Part shown: piece by piece, positions 36,541 through 50,084 of the stretch
How the letters are laid out: each line of letters starts with the position of its first letter
Position numbering within the stretch: position 1 is the stretch's first letter
Assembly: GCA_026874595.1 (NCBI GenBank)
Contig: CM049318.1
Location: forward strand, 1,127,241 to 1,191,240
From: Sipunculus nudus
Taxonomy: Eukaryota; Annelida; Sipuncula; Golfingiida; Sipunculidae
Direction of reading: 5' to 3'
Length of the DNA stretch: 64,000 bases
Position numbers and translations under genes: made by a program
The notes under the pieces: generated by a model
What the model saw: only the letters and a program-made list of their open reading frames with translations
The model's database searches: none
What the model was told of the DNA's origin: nothing

Positions 36541-37764
36541 TTCATTCTAGTTAATATTCATAGATATTTTCTGCGGATTTGGTTTATCTGGTGGATCCAG
36601 TAAAGGTGTTCTGCCTCAGCGGAGGAATGTGCTCAGTTGAAGTTCATTCTAGTTAATATTCATAGATATTTTCTGCGGATTTGGATTACCTGGTGGATCC
36701 AGTAAAGGCGTTCTGCCTCAGCGGAGGAATGTGCTCAGTTGAAGTTCATTCTAGTTAATATTCATAGATATTTTCTGCGGATTTGGATTACCTGGTGGAT
36801 CCAGTAAAGGCGTTCTGCCTTAGCGGAGGAATGTGCTCAGTTGAAGTTCATTCTAGTTAATATTCATAGATATTTTCTGCGGATTTAGATTACCTGGTGG
36901 ATCCAGTAAAGGCGTTCTGCCTCAGCGGAGGAATGTGCTCAGTTGAAGTTCATTCTAGTTAATATTCATAAATATTTTCTGCGGATTTGGATTACCTGGT
37001 GGATCCAGTAAAGGCGTTCTGCCTCAGCGGAGGAATGTGCTCAGTTGAAATTCATTCTAGTTAATATCCATAGATATTTTCTGCGGATTTGGATTACCTG
37101 GTGGATCCAGTAAAGGTGTTCTGCCTCAGCGGAGGAATGTGCTCAGTTGAAGTTCATTCTAGTTAATATTCATAGATATTTTCTGCGGATTTGGTTTATC
37201 TGGTGGATCCAGTAAAGGTGTTCTGCCTCAGCGGAGGAATGTGCTCAGTTGAAGTTCATTCTAGTTAATATTCATAGATATTTTCTGCGGATTTGGATTA
37301 CCTGGTGGATCCAGTAAAGGCGTTCTGCCTCAGCGGAGGAATGTGCTCAGTTGAAGTTCATTCTAGTTAATATTCATAGATATTTTCTGCGGATTTGGAT
37401 TACCTGGTGGATCCAGTAAAGGCGTTCTGCCTTAGCGGAGGAATGTGCTCAGTTGAAGTTCATTCTAGTTAATATTCATAGATATTTTCTGCGGATTTAG
37501 ATTACCTGGTGGATCCAGTAAAGGCGTTCTGCCTCAGCGGAGGAATGTGCTCAGTTGAAGTTCATTCTAGTTAATATTCATAAATATTTTCTGCGGATTT
37601 GGATTACCTGGTGGATCCAGTAAAGGCGTTCTGCCTCAGCGGAGGAATGTGCTCAGTTGAAATTCATTCTAGTTAATATCCATAGATATTTTCTGCGGAT
37701 TTGGATTACCTGGTGGATCCAGTAAAGGTGTTCTGCCTCAGCGGAGGAATGTGCTCAGTTGAAG
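36541..37764 (+). repeat. Local 612-bp tandem duplication (6 monomers)
   Basis: The order C2, A, A(CCTTAGCGG), A(TAGATTACC), A(CATAAATA), A(GAAATTC, TATCC) occurs at 36541-37152 and again at 37153-37764. Rare variants are shared by both (TAGATTACC at 36887 and 37499). Copy 1 of large repeat II has the block once, so this duplication came after the large repeat was copied. Confidence 0.92.
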
Positions 37765-38984
37765 TTCATTCTAGTTAATATTCATAGATATTTTCTGCGG
37801 ATTTGATTACCTGGTGGATCCAGTAAAGGCGTTCTGCCTCAGCGGAGTAATGTGCTCAGTTGAAGTTCATTCTAGTTAATATCCATAGATATTTTCTGCG
37901 GATTTGGTTTATCTGGTGGATCCAGTAAAGGCGTTCTGCCTCAGCGGAGGAATGTGCTCAGTTGAAGTTCATTCTAGTTAATATTCATAGATATTTTCTG
38001 CGGATTTGATTACCTGGTGGATCCAGTAAAGGCGATCTGCCTCAGCGGAGGAATGTGCTCAGTTGAAGATCATTCTAGTTAATATTCATAGATATTTTCT
38101 GCGGATTTGGATTACCTGGTGGATCCAGTAAAGGCGTTCTGCCTCAGCGGAGGAATGTGCTCAGTTGAAGTTCATTCTAGTTAATATCCATAGATATTTT
38201 CTGCGGATTTGGATTACCTGGTGGATCCAGTAAAGGTGTTCTGCCTCAGCGGAGGAATGTGCTCAGTTGAAGTTCATTCTAGTTAATATCCATAGATATT
38301 TTCTGCGGATTTGGATTACCTGGTGGATCCAGTAAAGGTGTTCTGCCTCAGCGGAGGAATGTGCTCAGTTGAAGTTCATTCTAGTTAATATTCATAGATA
38401 TTTTCTGCGGATTTGATTACCTGGTGGATCCAGTAAAGGCGTTCTGCCTCAGCGGAGGAATGTGCTCAGTTGAAGTTCATTCTAGTTAATATCCATAGAT
38501 ATTTTATGCGGATTTGGTTTATCTGGTGGATCCAGTAAAGGCGTTCTGCCTCAGCGGAGGAATGTGCTCAGTTGAAGTTCATTCTAGTTAATATTCATAG
38601 ATATTTTCTGCGGATTTGATTACCTGGTGGATCCAGTAAAGGCGTTCTGCCTCAGCGAAGGAATGTGCTTAGTTGAAGTTCATTCTAGTTAATATTCATA
38701 GATATTTTCTGCGGATTTGGATTACCTGGTGGATCCAGTAAAGGCGTTCTGCCTCAGCGGAGGAATGTGCTCAGTTGAAGTTCATTCTAGTTAATATTCA
38801 TAGATATTTTCTGCGGATTTGGATTACCTGGTGGATCCAGTAAAGGTGTTCTGCCTCAGCGGAGGAATGTGCTCAGTTGAAGTTCATTCTAGTTAATATT
38901 CATAGATATTTTCTGCGGATTTGGATTACCTGGTGGATCCAGTAAAGGTGTTCTGCCTCAGCGGAGGAATGTGCTCAGTTGAAG
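37765..38984 (+). repeat. Second six-mer pair, copy in large repeat II copy 2
   Basis: Counterpart of 30638-31857 at offset 7,127, with GCGATC (38035) and TTTTATGCGG (38506). A private GGAGTAATG change lies near 37847. Confidence 0.85.
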
Positions 38985-39494
38985 TTCATTCTAGTTAATA
39001 TTCATAGATATTTTCTGCGGATTTGGTTTATCTGGTGGATCCAGTAAAGGTGTTCTGCCTCAGCGGAGGAATGTGCTCAGTTGAAGTTCATTCTAGTTAA
39101 TATTCATAGATATTTTCTGCGGATTTGGATTACCTGGTGGATCCAGTAAAGGCGTTCTGCCTCAGCGGAGGAATGTGCTCAGTTGAAGTTCATTCTAGTT
39201 AATATTCATAGGTATTTTCTGCGGATTTGGATTACCTGGTGGATCCAGTAAAGGCGTTCTGCCTCAGCGGAGGAATGTGCTCAGTTGATGTTCATTCTAG
39301 TTAATATTCATAGATATTATCTGCGGATTTGGATTACCTGGTGTATTCAGTAAAGGCGTTCTGCCTCAGCGGAGGAATGTGCTCAGTTGAAGTTCATTCA
39401 AGTTAATATTCATAGATATTTTCTGCGGATTTGGATTACCTGGTGGATCCAGTAAAGGCGTTCTGCCTCAGCGGAGGAATGTGCTCAGTTGAAG

Positions 39495-40410
39495 TTCATT
39501 CTAGTTAATATTCATAGATATTTTCTGCGGATTTGGATTACCTGGTGGATCCAGTAAAAGCGTTCTGCCTCAGCGGAGGAATGTGCTCAGTTGAAGTTCA
39601 TTCTAGTTAATATTCATAGATATTTTCTGCGGATTTGGTTTATCTGGTGGATCCAGTAAAGGTGTTCTGCCTCAGCGGAGGAATGTGCTCAGTTGAAGTT
39701 CATTCTAGTTAATATTCATAGATATTTTCTGCGGATTTGGATTACCTGGTGGATCCAGTAAAGGCGTTCTGCCTCAGCGGAGGAATGTGCTCAGTTGAAG
39801 TTCATTCTAGTTAATATTCATAGATATTTTCTGCGGATTTGGATTACCTGGTGGATCCAGTAAAGGCGTTCTGCCTTAGCGGGGGAATGTGCTCAGTTGA
39901 AGTTCATTCTAGTTAATATTCATAGATATTTTCTGCGGATTTGGATTACCTGGTGGATCCAGTAAAGGCGTTCTGCCTCAGCGGAGGAATGTGCTCAGTT
40001 GAAGTTCATTCAAGTTAATATTCATAGATATTTTCTGCGGATTTGATTACCTGGTGGATCCAGTAAAGGCGTTCTGTCTCAGCGGAGGAATGTGCTCAGT
40101 TGAAGTTCATTCTAGTTAATATCCATAGATATTTTCTGCGGATTTGGTTTATCTGGTGGATCCAGTAAAGGCGTTCTGCCTCAGCGGAGGAATGTGCTCA
40201 GTTGAAGTTCATTCTAGTTAATATTCATAGATATTTTCTGCGGATTTGATTACCTGGTGGATCCAGTAAAGGCGTTCTGCCTCAGCGGAGGAATGTGCTC
40301 AGTTGAAGTTCATTCTAGTTAATATTCATAGATATTTTCTGCGGATTTGGTTTATCTGGTGGATCCAGTAAAGGTGTTCTGCCTCAGCGGAGGAATGTGC
40401 TCAGTTGAAG
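39495..40410 (+). repeat. Large repeat II, copy 3, first nine monomers
   Basis: The landmark cassette A(AAAGCG), C2, A, A(CTTAGCGGGGG), A, B(TCAAG, GTCTCAG at 40077), C1, B is followed by C2 at 40309. At 40411 the array switches to large repeat III. The GCGGGGG monomer, absent from copies 1 and 2 here, is present in the cassettes at 8191 and 63213. Confidence 0.87.
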
Positions 40411-43400
40411 TTCATTCTAGTTAATATTCATAGATATTTTCCGCGGATTTGGATTACCTGGTGGATCCAGTAAAGCCGTTCTGCCTCAGCGGAGGAATGT
40501 GCTCAGTTGAAGTTCATTCTAGTTAATATTCATAGATATTTTCTGCGGATTTGGATTACCTGGTAGATCCAGTAAAGGCGTTCTGCCTTAGCGGAGGAAT
40601 GTGCTCAGTTGAAGTTCATTCTAGTTAATATTCATAGATATTTTCTGCGGATTTGGATTACCTGGTGGATCCAGTAAAGGCGTTCTGCCTCAGCGGAGGA
40701 ATGTGCTCAGTTGAAGTTCATTCTAGTTAATATTCATAAATATTTTCTGCGGATTTGGATTACCTGGTGGATCCAGTAAAGGCGTTCTGCCTCAGCGGAG
40801 GAATGTGCTCAGTTGAAGTTCATTCTAGTTAATATCCATAGATATTTTCTGCGGATTTGGATTACCTGGTGGATCCAGTAAAGGTGTTCTGCCTCAGCGG
40901 AGGAATGTGCTCAGTTGAAGTTCATTCTAGTTAATATTCATAGATATTTTCTGCGGATTTGATTACCTGGTGGATCCAGTAAAGGCGTTCTGCCTCAGCG
41001 GAGGAATGTGCTCAGTTGAAGTTCATTCTAGGTAATATCCATAGATATTTTCTGCGGATTTGGTTTATCTGGTGGATCCAGTAAAGGCGTTCTGCCTCAG
41101 CGGAGGAATGTGCTCAGTTGAAGTTCATTCTAGTTAATATTCATAGATATTTTCTGCGGATTTGATTACCTGGTGGATCCAGTAAAGGCGTTCTGCCTCA
41201 GCGGAGGAATGTGCTCAGTTGAAGATCATTCTAGTTAATATTCATAGATATTTTCTGCGGATTTGGATTACCTGGTGGATCCAGTAAAGGCGTTCTGCCT
41301 CAGCGGAGGAATGTGCTCAGTTGAAGTTCATTCTAGTTAATATTCATAGATATTTTCTGCGGATTTGGATTACCTGGTGGATCCAGTAAAGGCGTTCTGC
41401 CTCAGCGGAGGAATGTGCTCAGTTGAAGTTCATTCAAGTTAATATTCATAGATATTTTCTGCGGATTTGGATTACCTGGTGGATCCAGTAAAGGTGTTCT
41501 GCCTTAGCGGAGGAATGTGCTCAGTTGAAGTTCATTCTAGTTAATATTCATAGATATTTTCTGCGGATTTGGATTACCTGGTGGATCCAGTAAAGGTGTT
41601 CTGCCTCAGCGGAGGAATGTGCTCAGTTGAAGTTCATTCTAGTTAATATTCATAGATATTTTCTGCGGATTCGGATTACCTGGTGGATCCAGTAAAGGCG
41701 TTCTGCCTCAGCGGAGGAATGTGCTCAGGTGAAGTTAATTCTAGTTAATATTCATAGATATTTTCTGCGGATTTGGATTACCTGGTCGATCCAGTAAAGG
41801 CGTTCTGCCTCAGCGGAGGAATGTGCTCAGTTGAAGTTCATTCTAGTAAATCCATAGATATTTTCTGCGGATTTGGATTACCTGGTGGATCCAGTAAAGG
41901 TGTTCTGCCTCAGCGGAGGAATGTGCTCAGTTGAAGTTCATTCTAGTTAATATTCATAGATATGTTCTGCGGATTTGATTACCTGGTGGATCCAGTAAAG
42001 GCGTTCTGCCTCAGCGGAGGAATGTGCTCAGTTGAAGTTCATTCTAGTTAATATCCATAGATATTTTCTACGGATTTGGTTTATCTGGTGGATCCAGTAA
42101 AGGCGTTCTGCCTCAGCGGAGGAATGTGCTCAGTTGAAGTTCATTCTAGTTAATATTCATAGATATTTTCTGCGGATTTGGATTACCTGGTGGATCCAGT
42201 AAAGGCGTTCTGCCTCAGCGGAGGAATGTGCTCAGTTGAAGTTCATTCCAGTTAATATTCATAGATATTTTCTGCGGATTTGGATTACCTGGTGGATCCA
42301 TTAAAGGTGTTCTGCCTTAGCGGAGGAATGTGCTGAGTTGTAGTTCATTCTAGTTAATATTCATAGATATTTTCTGCGGATTTGGATTACCTGGTGGATC
42401 CAGTAAAGGTGTTCTGCCTCAGCGGAGGAATGTGCTCAGTTGAAGTTCATTCTAGTTAATATTCATAGATATTTTCTGCGGATTTGGTTTATCTGGTGGA
42501 TCCAGTAAAGGTGTTCTGCCTCAGCGGAGGAATGTGCTCAGTTGAAGTTTATTCTAGTTAATATTCATAGATATTTTCTGCGGATTTGGATTACCTGGTG
42601 GATCCAGTAAAGGCGTTCTGCCTTAGCGGAGGAATGTGCTCAGTTGAAGTTCATTCTAGTTAATATTCATAGATATTTTCTGCGGATTTGGATTACCTGG
42701 TGGATCCAGTAAAGGCGTTCTGCCTTAGCGGAGGATTGTGCTCAGTTGAAGTTCATTCTAGTTAATATTCATAGATATTTTCTGCGGATTTGGATTACCT
42801 GGTGGATCCAGTAAAGGCGTTCTGCCTCAGCGGAGGAATGTGCTCAGTTGAAGTTCATTCTAGTTAATATTCATAGATATTTTCTGCGGATTTGGATTAC
42901 CTAGTGGATCCAGTAAAGGCGTTCTGCCTCAGCGGAGGAATGTGCTAAGTTGAAGTTCATTCTAGTTAATATTCATAGATATTTTCTGCGGATTTGGTTT
43001 ACCTGGTGGATCCATTAAAGGCGTTCTGCCTTAGCGGAGGAATGTGCTAAGTTGAAGTTCATTCTAGTTAATATTCATAGATATTTTCTGCGGATTTGGA
43101 TTACCTGGTGGATCCAGTTAAGGCGTTCTGCCTGAGCGGAGGAATGTGCTCAGTTGAAGTTCATTCTAGTTAATATTCATAGATATTTTCTGCGGATTTG
43201 GATTACCTGGTGGATCCAGTAAAGGCGTTCTGCCTCAGCGGAGGAATGTGCTCAGTTGAAGTTCATTCTAGTTAATATTCATAGATATTTTCTGCGGATT
43301 TGGATTACCTGGTGGATCCAGTAAAGGCGTTCTGCCTCAGCGGAGGAATGTGCTAAGTTGAAGTTCATTCTAGTTAATATTCATAGATATTTTCTGCGGA

Positions 43401-46318
43401 TTTGGATTGCCTGGTGGATCCAGTAAAGGTGTTCTGCCTCAGCGGAGGAATGTGCTCAGTTGAAGTTCATTCTAGTTAATATTCATAGATATTTTCTGCG
43501 GATTTGGATTACCTGGTGGATCCAGTATAGGCGTTCTGCCTCAGCGGAGGAATGTGCTCAGTTGAAGTTCATTCTAGTTAATATTCATAGATATTTTCTG
43601 CGGATTTGGATTACCTGGTGGATCCAGTAAAGCCGTTCTGCCTTAGCGGAGGAATTTGCTCAGTTGAAGTTCATTCTAGTTAATATTCATAGATATTTTC
43701 TGCGGATTTGGATTACCTGGTGGATCCAGTAAAGGTGTTCTGCCTTAGCGGAGGAATGTGCTCAGTTGAAGTTCATTCTAGTTAATATTCATAGATATTT
43801 TCGGCGGATTTGGATTACCTGGTGGATCCAGTAAAGGTGTTCTGCCTCAGCGGAGGAATGTGCTCAGTTGAAGTTCATTCTAGTTAATATCCATAGATAT
43901 TTTCTGCGGATTTTGTTTATCTGGTGGATCCAGTAAAGGCGTTCTGCCTCAGCGGAGGAATGTGCTCAGTTGAAGTTCATTCTAGTTAATATTCATAGAT
44001 ATTTTCTGCGGATTTGGATTACCTGGTGGATCCAGTAAAGGCGTTCTGCCTCAGCGTAGGAATGTGCTCAGTTGAAGTTCATTCTAGTTAATATTCATAG
44101 ATATTTTCTGCGGATTTGGATTACCTGGTCGATCCAGTAAAGGCGTTCTGCCTCAGCGGAGGAATGTGCTCAGTTGAAGTTCATTCTAGTAAATATTCAT
44201 AGATATTTTCTGCGGATTTGGATTACCTGGTGGATCCAGTAAAGGCGTTCTGCCTCAGCGGAGGAATGTGCTCAGTTGAAGTTCATTCTAGTTAATATTC
44301 ATAGATATTTTCTGCGGATTTGGATTACCTGGTGGATCCAGTAAAGGCGTTCTGCCTCAGCGGAGGAATGTGCTCAGTTGAAGTTCATTCTAGTTAATAT
44401 TCATAGACATTTTCTGCGGATTTGGATTACCTGGTGGATCCAGTAAAGGCGTTCTGCCTCAGCGGAGGAATGTGCTCAGTTGAAGTTCATTCTAGTAAAT
44501 ATTCATAGATATTTTCTGCGGATTTGGATTACCTGGTGGATCCAGTAAAGGCGTTCTGCCTCAGCGGAGGAATGTGCTCAGTTGAAGTTCATTCCAGTTA
44601 ATATTCATAGATATTTTCTGCGGATTTGGATTACCTGGTGGATCCAGTAAAGGCGTTCTGCCTCAGCGGAGGAATGTGCTCAGTTGAAGTTCATTCTAGT
44701 TAATATTCATAGATATTTTCTGCGGATTTGGATTACCTGGTGGATCCAGTAAAGGCGTTCTGCCTCAGCGGAGGAATGTGCTCAGTTGAAGTTCATTCTA
44801 GTTAATATTCATAGATATTTTCTGCGGATTTGTTTACCTGGTGGATCCAGTAAAGGCGTTCTGCCTCAGCGGAGGAATGTGCTCAGTTGAAGTTCATTCT
44901 AGTTAATATTCATAGATATTTTCTGCGGATTTGGATTACCTGGTGGATCCAGTAAAGGCGTTCTGCCTCAGCGGAGGAATGTGCTCAGTTGAAGTTCATT
45001 CTAGTTAATATTCATAGATATTTTCTGCGGATTTGGATTACCTGGTGGATCCAGTAAAGGTGTTCTGCCTAAGCGGAGGAATGTGCTCAGTTGAAGTTCA
45101 TTCTAGTTAATATTCATAGATATTTTCTGCGGATTTGGATTACCTGGTGGATCCAGTAAAGGTGTTCTGCCTCAGCGGAGGAATGTGCTCAGTTGAAGTT
45201 CATTCTAGTTAATATTCATAGATATTTTCTGCGGATTTGGTTTATCTGGTGGATCCAGTAAAGGTGTTCTGCCTCAGCGGAGGAATGTGCTCAGTTGAAG
45301 TTCATTCTAGTTAATATTCATAGATATTTTCTGCGGATTTGGATTACCTGGTGGATCCAGTAAAGGCGTTCTGCCTCAGCGGAGGAATGCGCTCAGTTGA
45401 AGTTCATTCTAGTTAATATTCATAGATATTTTCTGCGGATTTGGATTACCTGGTGGATCCAGTAAAGGCGTTCTGCCTCAGCGGAGGAATGTGCTCAGTT
45501 GAAGTTCATTCTAGTTAATATTCATTGATATTTTCTGCGGATTTGATTACCTGGTGGATCCAGTAAAGGTGTTCTGCCTCAGCGGAGGAATATGCTCAGT
45601 TGAAGTTCATTCTAGTTAATATTCATAGATATTTTCTGCGGATTTGGATTACCTGGTGGATCCAGTAAAGGCGTTCTGCCTCAGCGGAGGAATGTGCTCA
45701 GTTGAAGTTCATTCTAGTTAATATTCATAGATATTTTCTGCGGATTTGGATTACCTGGTCGATCCAGTAAAGGTGTTCCGCCTCAGCGGAGGAATGTGCT
45801 CAGTTGAAGTTCATTCTAGTTAATATTCATAGATATTTTCTGCGGATTTGGATTACCTGGTGGATCCAGTAAAGGTGTTCTGCCTCGGCGGAGGAATGTG
45901 CTCAGTTGAAGTTCATTCTAGTTAATATCCATAGATATTTTCTGCGGATTTGGTTTATCTGGTGGATCCAGTAAAGGCGTTCTGCCTCAGCGGAGGAATG
46001 TGCTCAGTTGAAGTTCATTCTAGTTAATATCCATAGATATTTTCTGCGGATTTGGTTTATCTGGTGGATCCAGTAAAGGCGTTCTGCCTCAGCGGAGGAA
46101 TGTGCTCAGTTGAAGTTCATTCTAGTTAATATTCATAGATATTTTCTGCGGATTTGATTACCTGGTGCATCCAGTAAAGGCGTTCTGCCTCAGCGGAGGA
46201 ATGTGCTCAGTTGAAGTTCATTCTAGTTAATATTCATAGATATTTTCTGCGGATTTGGTTTATCTGGTGGATCCAGTAAAGGTGTTCTGCCTCAGCGGAG
46301 GAATGTGCTCAGTTGAAG
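40411..46318 (+). repeat. Large repeat III, copy 1 (5,908 bp)
   Basis: It starts at the monomer with TTTTCCGCGG (40442). Marks in order are GGTAGATCC, GAAGATCATT (41225), ATTCGGATTACC (41672), the 100-bp monomer (41837), CATTAAAGG, GATTGCC, GTATAGGCG, AATTTGCTC, TTTTCGGCGG (near 43802), TTTTGTTTATC (43915) and TTCATTGAT (45526). The next TTTTCCGCGG lies 5,908 bp on. Confidence 0.88.
41837..41936 (+). repeat. 100-bp monomer (2-bp deletion), copy 1
   Basis: CTAGTTAATATCCATAG is shortened to CTAGTAAATCCATAG, a net loss of two bases. It lies just after the ATTCGG and GGTCGATCC monomers; the same trio recurs at 47274, 49820 and 55524. Confidence 0.9.
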
Positions 46319-47438
46319 TTCATTCTAGTTAATATTCATAGATATTTTCCGCGGATTTGGATTACCTGGTGGATCCAGTAAAGGCGTTCTGCCTCAGCGG
46401 AGGAATGTGCTCAGTTGAAGTTCATTCTAGTTAATATTCATAGATATTTTCTGCGGATTTGGATTACCTGGTAGATCCAGTAAAGGCGTTCTGCCTTAGC
46501 GGAGGAATGTGCTCAGTTGAAGTTCATTCTAGTTAATATTCATAGATATTTTCTGCGGATTTGGATTACCTGGTGGATCCAGTAAAGGCGTTCTGCCTCA
46601 GCGGAGGAATGTGCTCAGTTGAAGTTCATTCTAGTTAATATTCATAAATATTTTCTGCGGATTTGGATTACCTGGTGGATCCAGTAAAGGCGTTCTGCCT
46701 CAGCGGAGGAATGTGCTCAGTTGAAGTTCATTCTAGTTAATATCCATAGATATTTTCTGCGGATTTGGATTACCTGGTGGATCCAGTAAAGGTGTTCTGC
46801 CTCAGCGGAGGAATGTGCTCAGTTGAAGTTCATTCTAGTTAATATTCATAGATATTTTCTGCGGATTTGATTACCTGGTGGATCCAGTAAAGGCGTTCTG
46901 CCTCAGCGGAGGAATGTGCTCAGTTGAAGTTCATTCTAGTTAATATCCATAGATATTTTCTGCGGATTTGTTTATCTGGTGGATCCAGTAAAGGCGTTCT
47001 GCCTCAGCGGAGGAATGTGCTCAGTTGAAGTTCATTTAAGTTAATATTCATAGATATTTTCTGCGGATTTGGATTACCTGGTGGATCCAGTAAAGGTGTT
47101 CTGCCTTAGCGGAGGAATGTGCTCAGTTGAAGTTCATTCTAGTTAATATTCATAGATATTTTCTGCGGATTTGGATTACCTGGTGGATCCAGTAAAGGTG
47201 TTCTGCCTCAGCGGAGGAATGTGCTCAGTTGAAGTTCATTCTAGTTAATATTCATAGATATTTTCTGCGGATTCGGATTACCTGGTGGATCCAGTAAAGG
47301 CGTTCTGCCTCAGCGGAGGAATGTGCTCAGGTGAAGTTCATTCTAGTTAATATTCATAGATATTTTCTGCGGATTTGGATTACCTGGTCGATCCAGTAAA
47401 GGCGTTCTGCCTCAGCGGAGGAATGTGCTCAGTTGAAG

Positions 47439-47538
47439 TTCATTCTAGTAAATCCATAGATATTTTCTGCGGATTTGGATTACCTGGTGGATCCAGTAAA
47501 GGTGTTCTGCCTCAGCGGAGGAATGTGCTCAGTTGAAG
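47439..47538 (+). repeat. 100-bp monomer, copy 2
   Basis: Same two-base-shorter CTAGTAAATCC form as 41837, at offset 5,602. Confidence 0.9.
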
Positions 47539-49984
47539 TTCATTCTAGTTAATATTCATAGATATGTTCTGCGGATTTGATTACCTGGTGGATCCAGTAA
47601 AGGCGTTCTGCCTCAGCGGAGGAATGTGCTCAGTTGAAGTTCATTCTAGTTAATATCCATAGATATTTTCTGCGGATTTGGTTTATCTGGTGGATCCAGT
47701 AAAGGCGTTCTGCCTCAGCGGAGGAATGTGCTCAGTTGAAGTTCATTCTAGTTAATATTCATAGATATTTTCTGCGGATTTGGATTACCTGGTGGATCCA
47801 GTAAAGGCGTTCTGCCTCAGCGGAGGAATGTGCTCAGTTGAAGTTCATTCCAGTTAATATTCATAGATATTTTCTGCGGATTTGGATTACCTGGTGGATC
47901 CAGTAAAGGTGTTCTGCCTTAGCGGAGGAATGTGCTGAGTTGTAGTTCATTCTAGTTAATATTCATAGATATTTTCTGCGGATTTGGATTACCTGGTGGA
48001 TCCAGTAAAGGTGTTCTGCCTCAGCGGAGGAATGTGCTCAGTTGAAGTTCATTCTAGTTAATATTCATAGATATTTTCTGCGGATTTGGTTTATCTGGTG
48101 GATCCAGTAAAGGTGTTCTGCCTCAGCGGAGGAATGTGCTCAGTTGAAGTTCATTCTAGTTAATATTCATAGATATTTTCTGCGGATTTGGATTACCTGG
48201 TGGATCCAGTAAAGGCGTTCTGCCTTAGCGGAGGAATGTGCTCAGTTGAAGTTCATTCTAGTTAATATTCATAGATATTTTCTGCGGATTTGGATTACCT
48301 GGTGGATCCAGTAAAGGCGTTCTGCCTTAGCGGAGGATTGTGCTCAGTTGAAGTTCATTCTAGTTAATATTCATAGATATTTTCTGCGGATTTGGATTAC
48401 CTGGTGGATCCAGTAAAGGCGTTCTGCCTCAGCGGAGGAATGTGCTCAGTTGAAGTTCATTCTAGTTAATATTCATAGATATTTTCTGCGGATTTGGATT
48501 ACCTGGTGGATCCAGTAAAGGCGTTCTGCCTCAGCGGAGGAATGTGCTAAGTTGAAGTTCATTCTAGTTAATATTCATAGATATTTTCTGCGGATTTGGT
48601 TTACCTGGTGGATCCATTAAAGGCGTTCTGCCTCAGCGGAGGAATGTGCTCAGTTGAAGTTCATTCTAGTTAATATTCATAGATATTTTCTGCGGATTTG
48701 GATTACCTGGTGGATCCAGTAAAGGCGTTCTGCCTCAGCGGAGGAATGTGCTAAGTTGAAGTTCATTCTAGTTAATATTCATAGATATTTTCTGCGGATT
48801 TGGTTTACCTGGTGGATCCATTAAAGGCGTTCTGCCTCAGCGGAGGAATGTGCTAAGTTGAAGTTCATTCTAGTTAATATTCATAGATATTTTCTGCGGA
48901 TTTGGATTACCTGGTGGATCCAGTTAAGGCGTTCTGCCTCAGCGGAGGAATGTGCTCAGTTGAAGTTCATTCTAGTTAATATTCATAGATATTTTCTGCG
49001 GATTTGGATTACCTGGTGGATCCAGTAAAGGCGTTCTGCCTCAGCGGAGGAATGTGCTCAGTTGAAGTTCATTCTAGTTAATATTCATAGATATTTTCTG
49101 CGGATTTGGATTACCTGGTGGATCCAGTAAAGGCGTTCTGCCTCAGCGGAGGAATGTGCTAAGTTGAAGTTCATTCTAGTTAATATTCATAGATATTTTC
49201 TGCGGATTTGGATTGCCTGGTGGATCCAGTAAAGGTGTTCTGCCTCAGCGGAGGAATGTGCTCAGTTGAAGTTCATTCTAGTTAATATTCATAGATATTT
49301 TCTGCGGATTTGATTACCTGGTGGATCCAGTAAAGGCGTTCTGCCTCAGCGGAGGAATGTGCTCAGTTGAAGATCATTCTAGTTAATATTCATAGATATT
49401 TTCTGCGGATTTGGATTACCTGGTGGATCCAGTAAAGGCGTTCTGCCTCAGCGGAGGAATGTGCTCAGTTGAAGTTCATTCTAGTTAATATTCATAGATA
49501 TTTTCTGCGGATTTGGATTACCTGGTGGATCCAGTAAAGGCGTTCTGCCTCAGCGGAGGAATGTGCTCAGTTGAAGTTCATTCAAGTTAATATTCATAGA
49601 TATTTTCTGCGGATTTGGATTACCTGGTGGATCCAGTAAAGGTGTTCTGCCTTAGCGGAGGAATGTGCTCAGTTGAAGTTCATTCTAGTTAATATTCATA
49701 GATATTTTCTGCGGATTTGGATTACCTGGTGGATCCAGTAAAGGTGTTCTGCCTCAGCGGAGGAATGTGCTCAGTTGAAGTTCATTCTAGTTAATATTCA
49801 TAGATATTTTCTGCGGATTCGGATTACCTGGTGGATCCAGTAAAGGCGTTCTGCCTCAGCGGAGGAATGTGCTCAGGTGAAGTTCATTCTAGTTAATATT
49901 CATAGATATTTTCTGCGGATTTGGATTACCTGGTCGATCCAGTAAAGGCGTTCTGCCTCAGCGGAGGAATGTGCTCAGTTGAAG

Positions 49985-50084
49985 TTCATTCTAGTAAATC
50001 CATAGATATTTTCTGCGGATTTGGATTACCTGGTGGATCCAGTAAAGGTGTTCTGCCTCAGCGGAGGAATGTGCTCAGTTGAAG
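49985..50084 (+). repeat. 100-bp monomer, copy 3
   Basis: Same CTAGTAAATCC form, at offset 8,148 from 41837. Confidence 0.9.

Larger units (their letters stand above)
32470..39494 (+). repeat. Large repeat II, copy 2 (7,025 bp)
   Basis: Marks match copy 1: GTCTCAG (32848), GTGATCAG (33985), GATTTTTTC (35036), TAGATTACC (36887), GCGATC (38035), TTTTATGCGG (38506) and GTATTCAG (39347). It gains a 612-bp six-monomer duplication (36541-37764) and lacks the GTTAAGG monomer that closes copy 1, so the difference is +510 bp. Confidence 0.9.
41225..49372 (+). repeat. 8.15-kb super-repeat, unit 1 (8,148 bp)
   Basis: This unit contains most of large repeat III copy 1 plus a shortened second copy (46319-49372). 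GAAGATCATT (41225 and 49373), ATTCGG (41672 and 49820) and TTTTGTTTATC (43915 and 52063) all repeat at exactly 8,148 bp. The halves share private changes with the corresponding halves of unit 2, so two 'copies' were amplified together. Confidence 0.86.
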
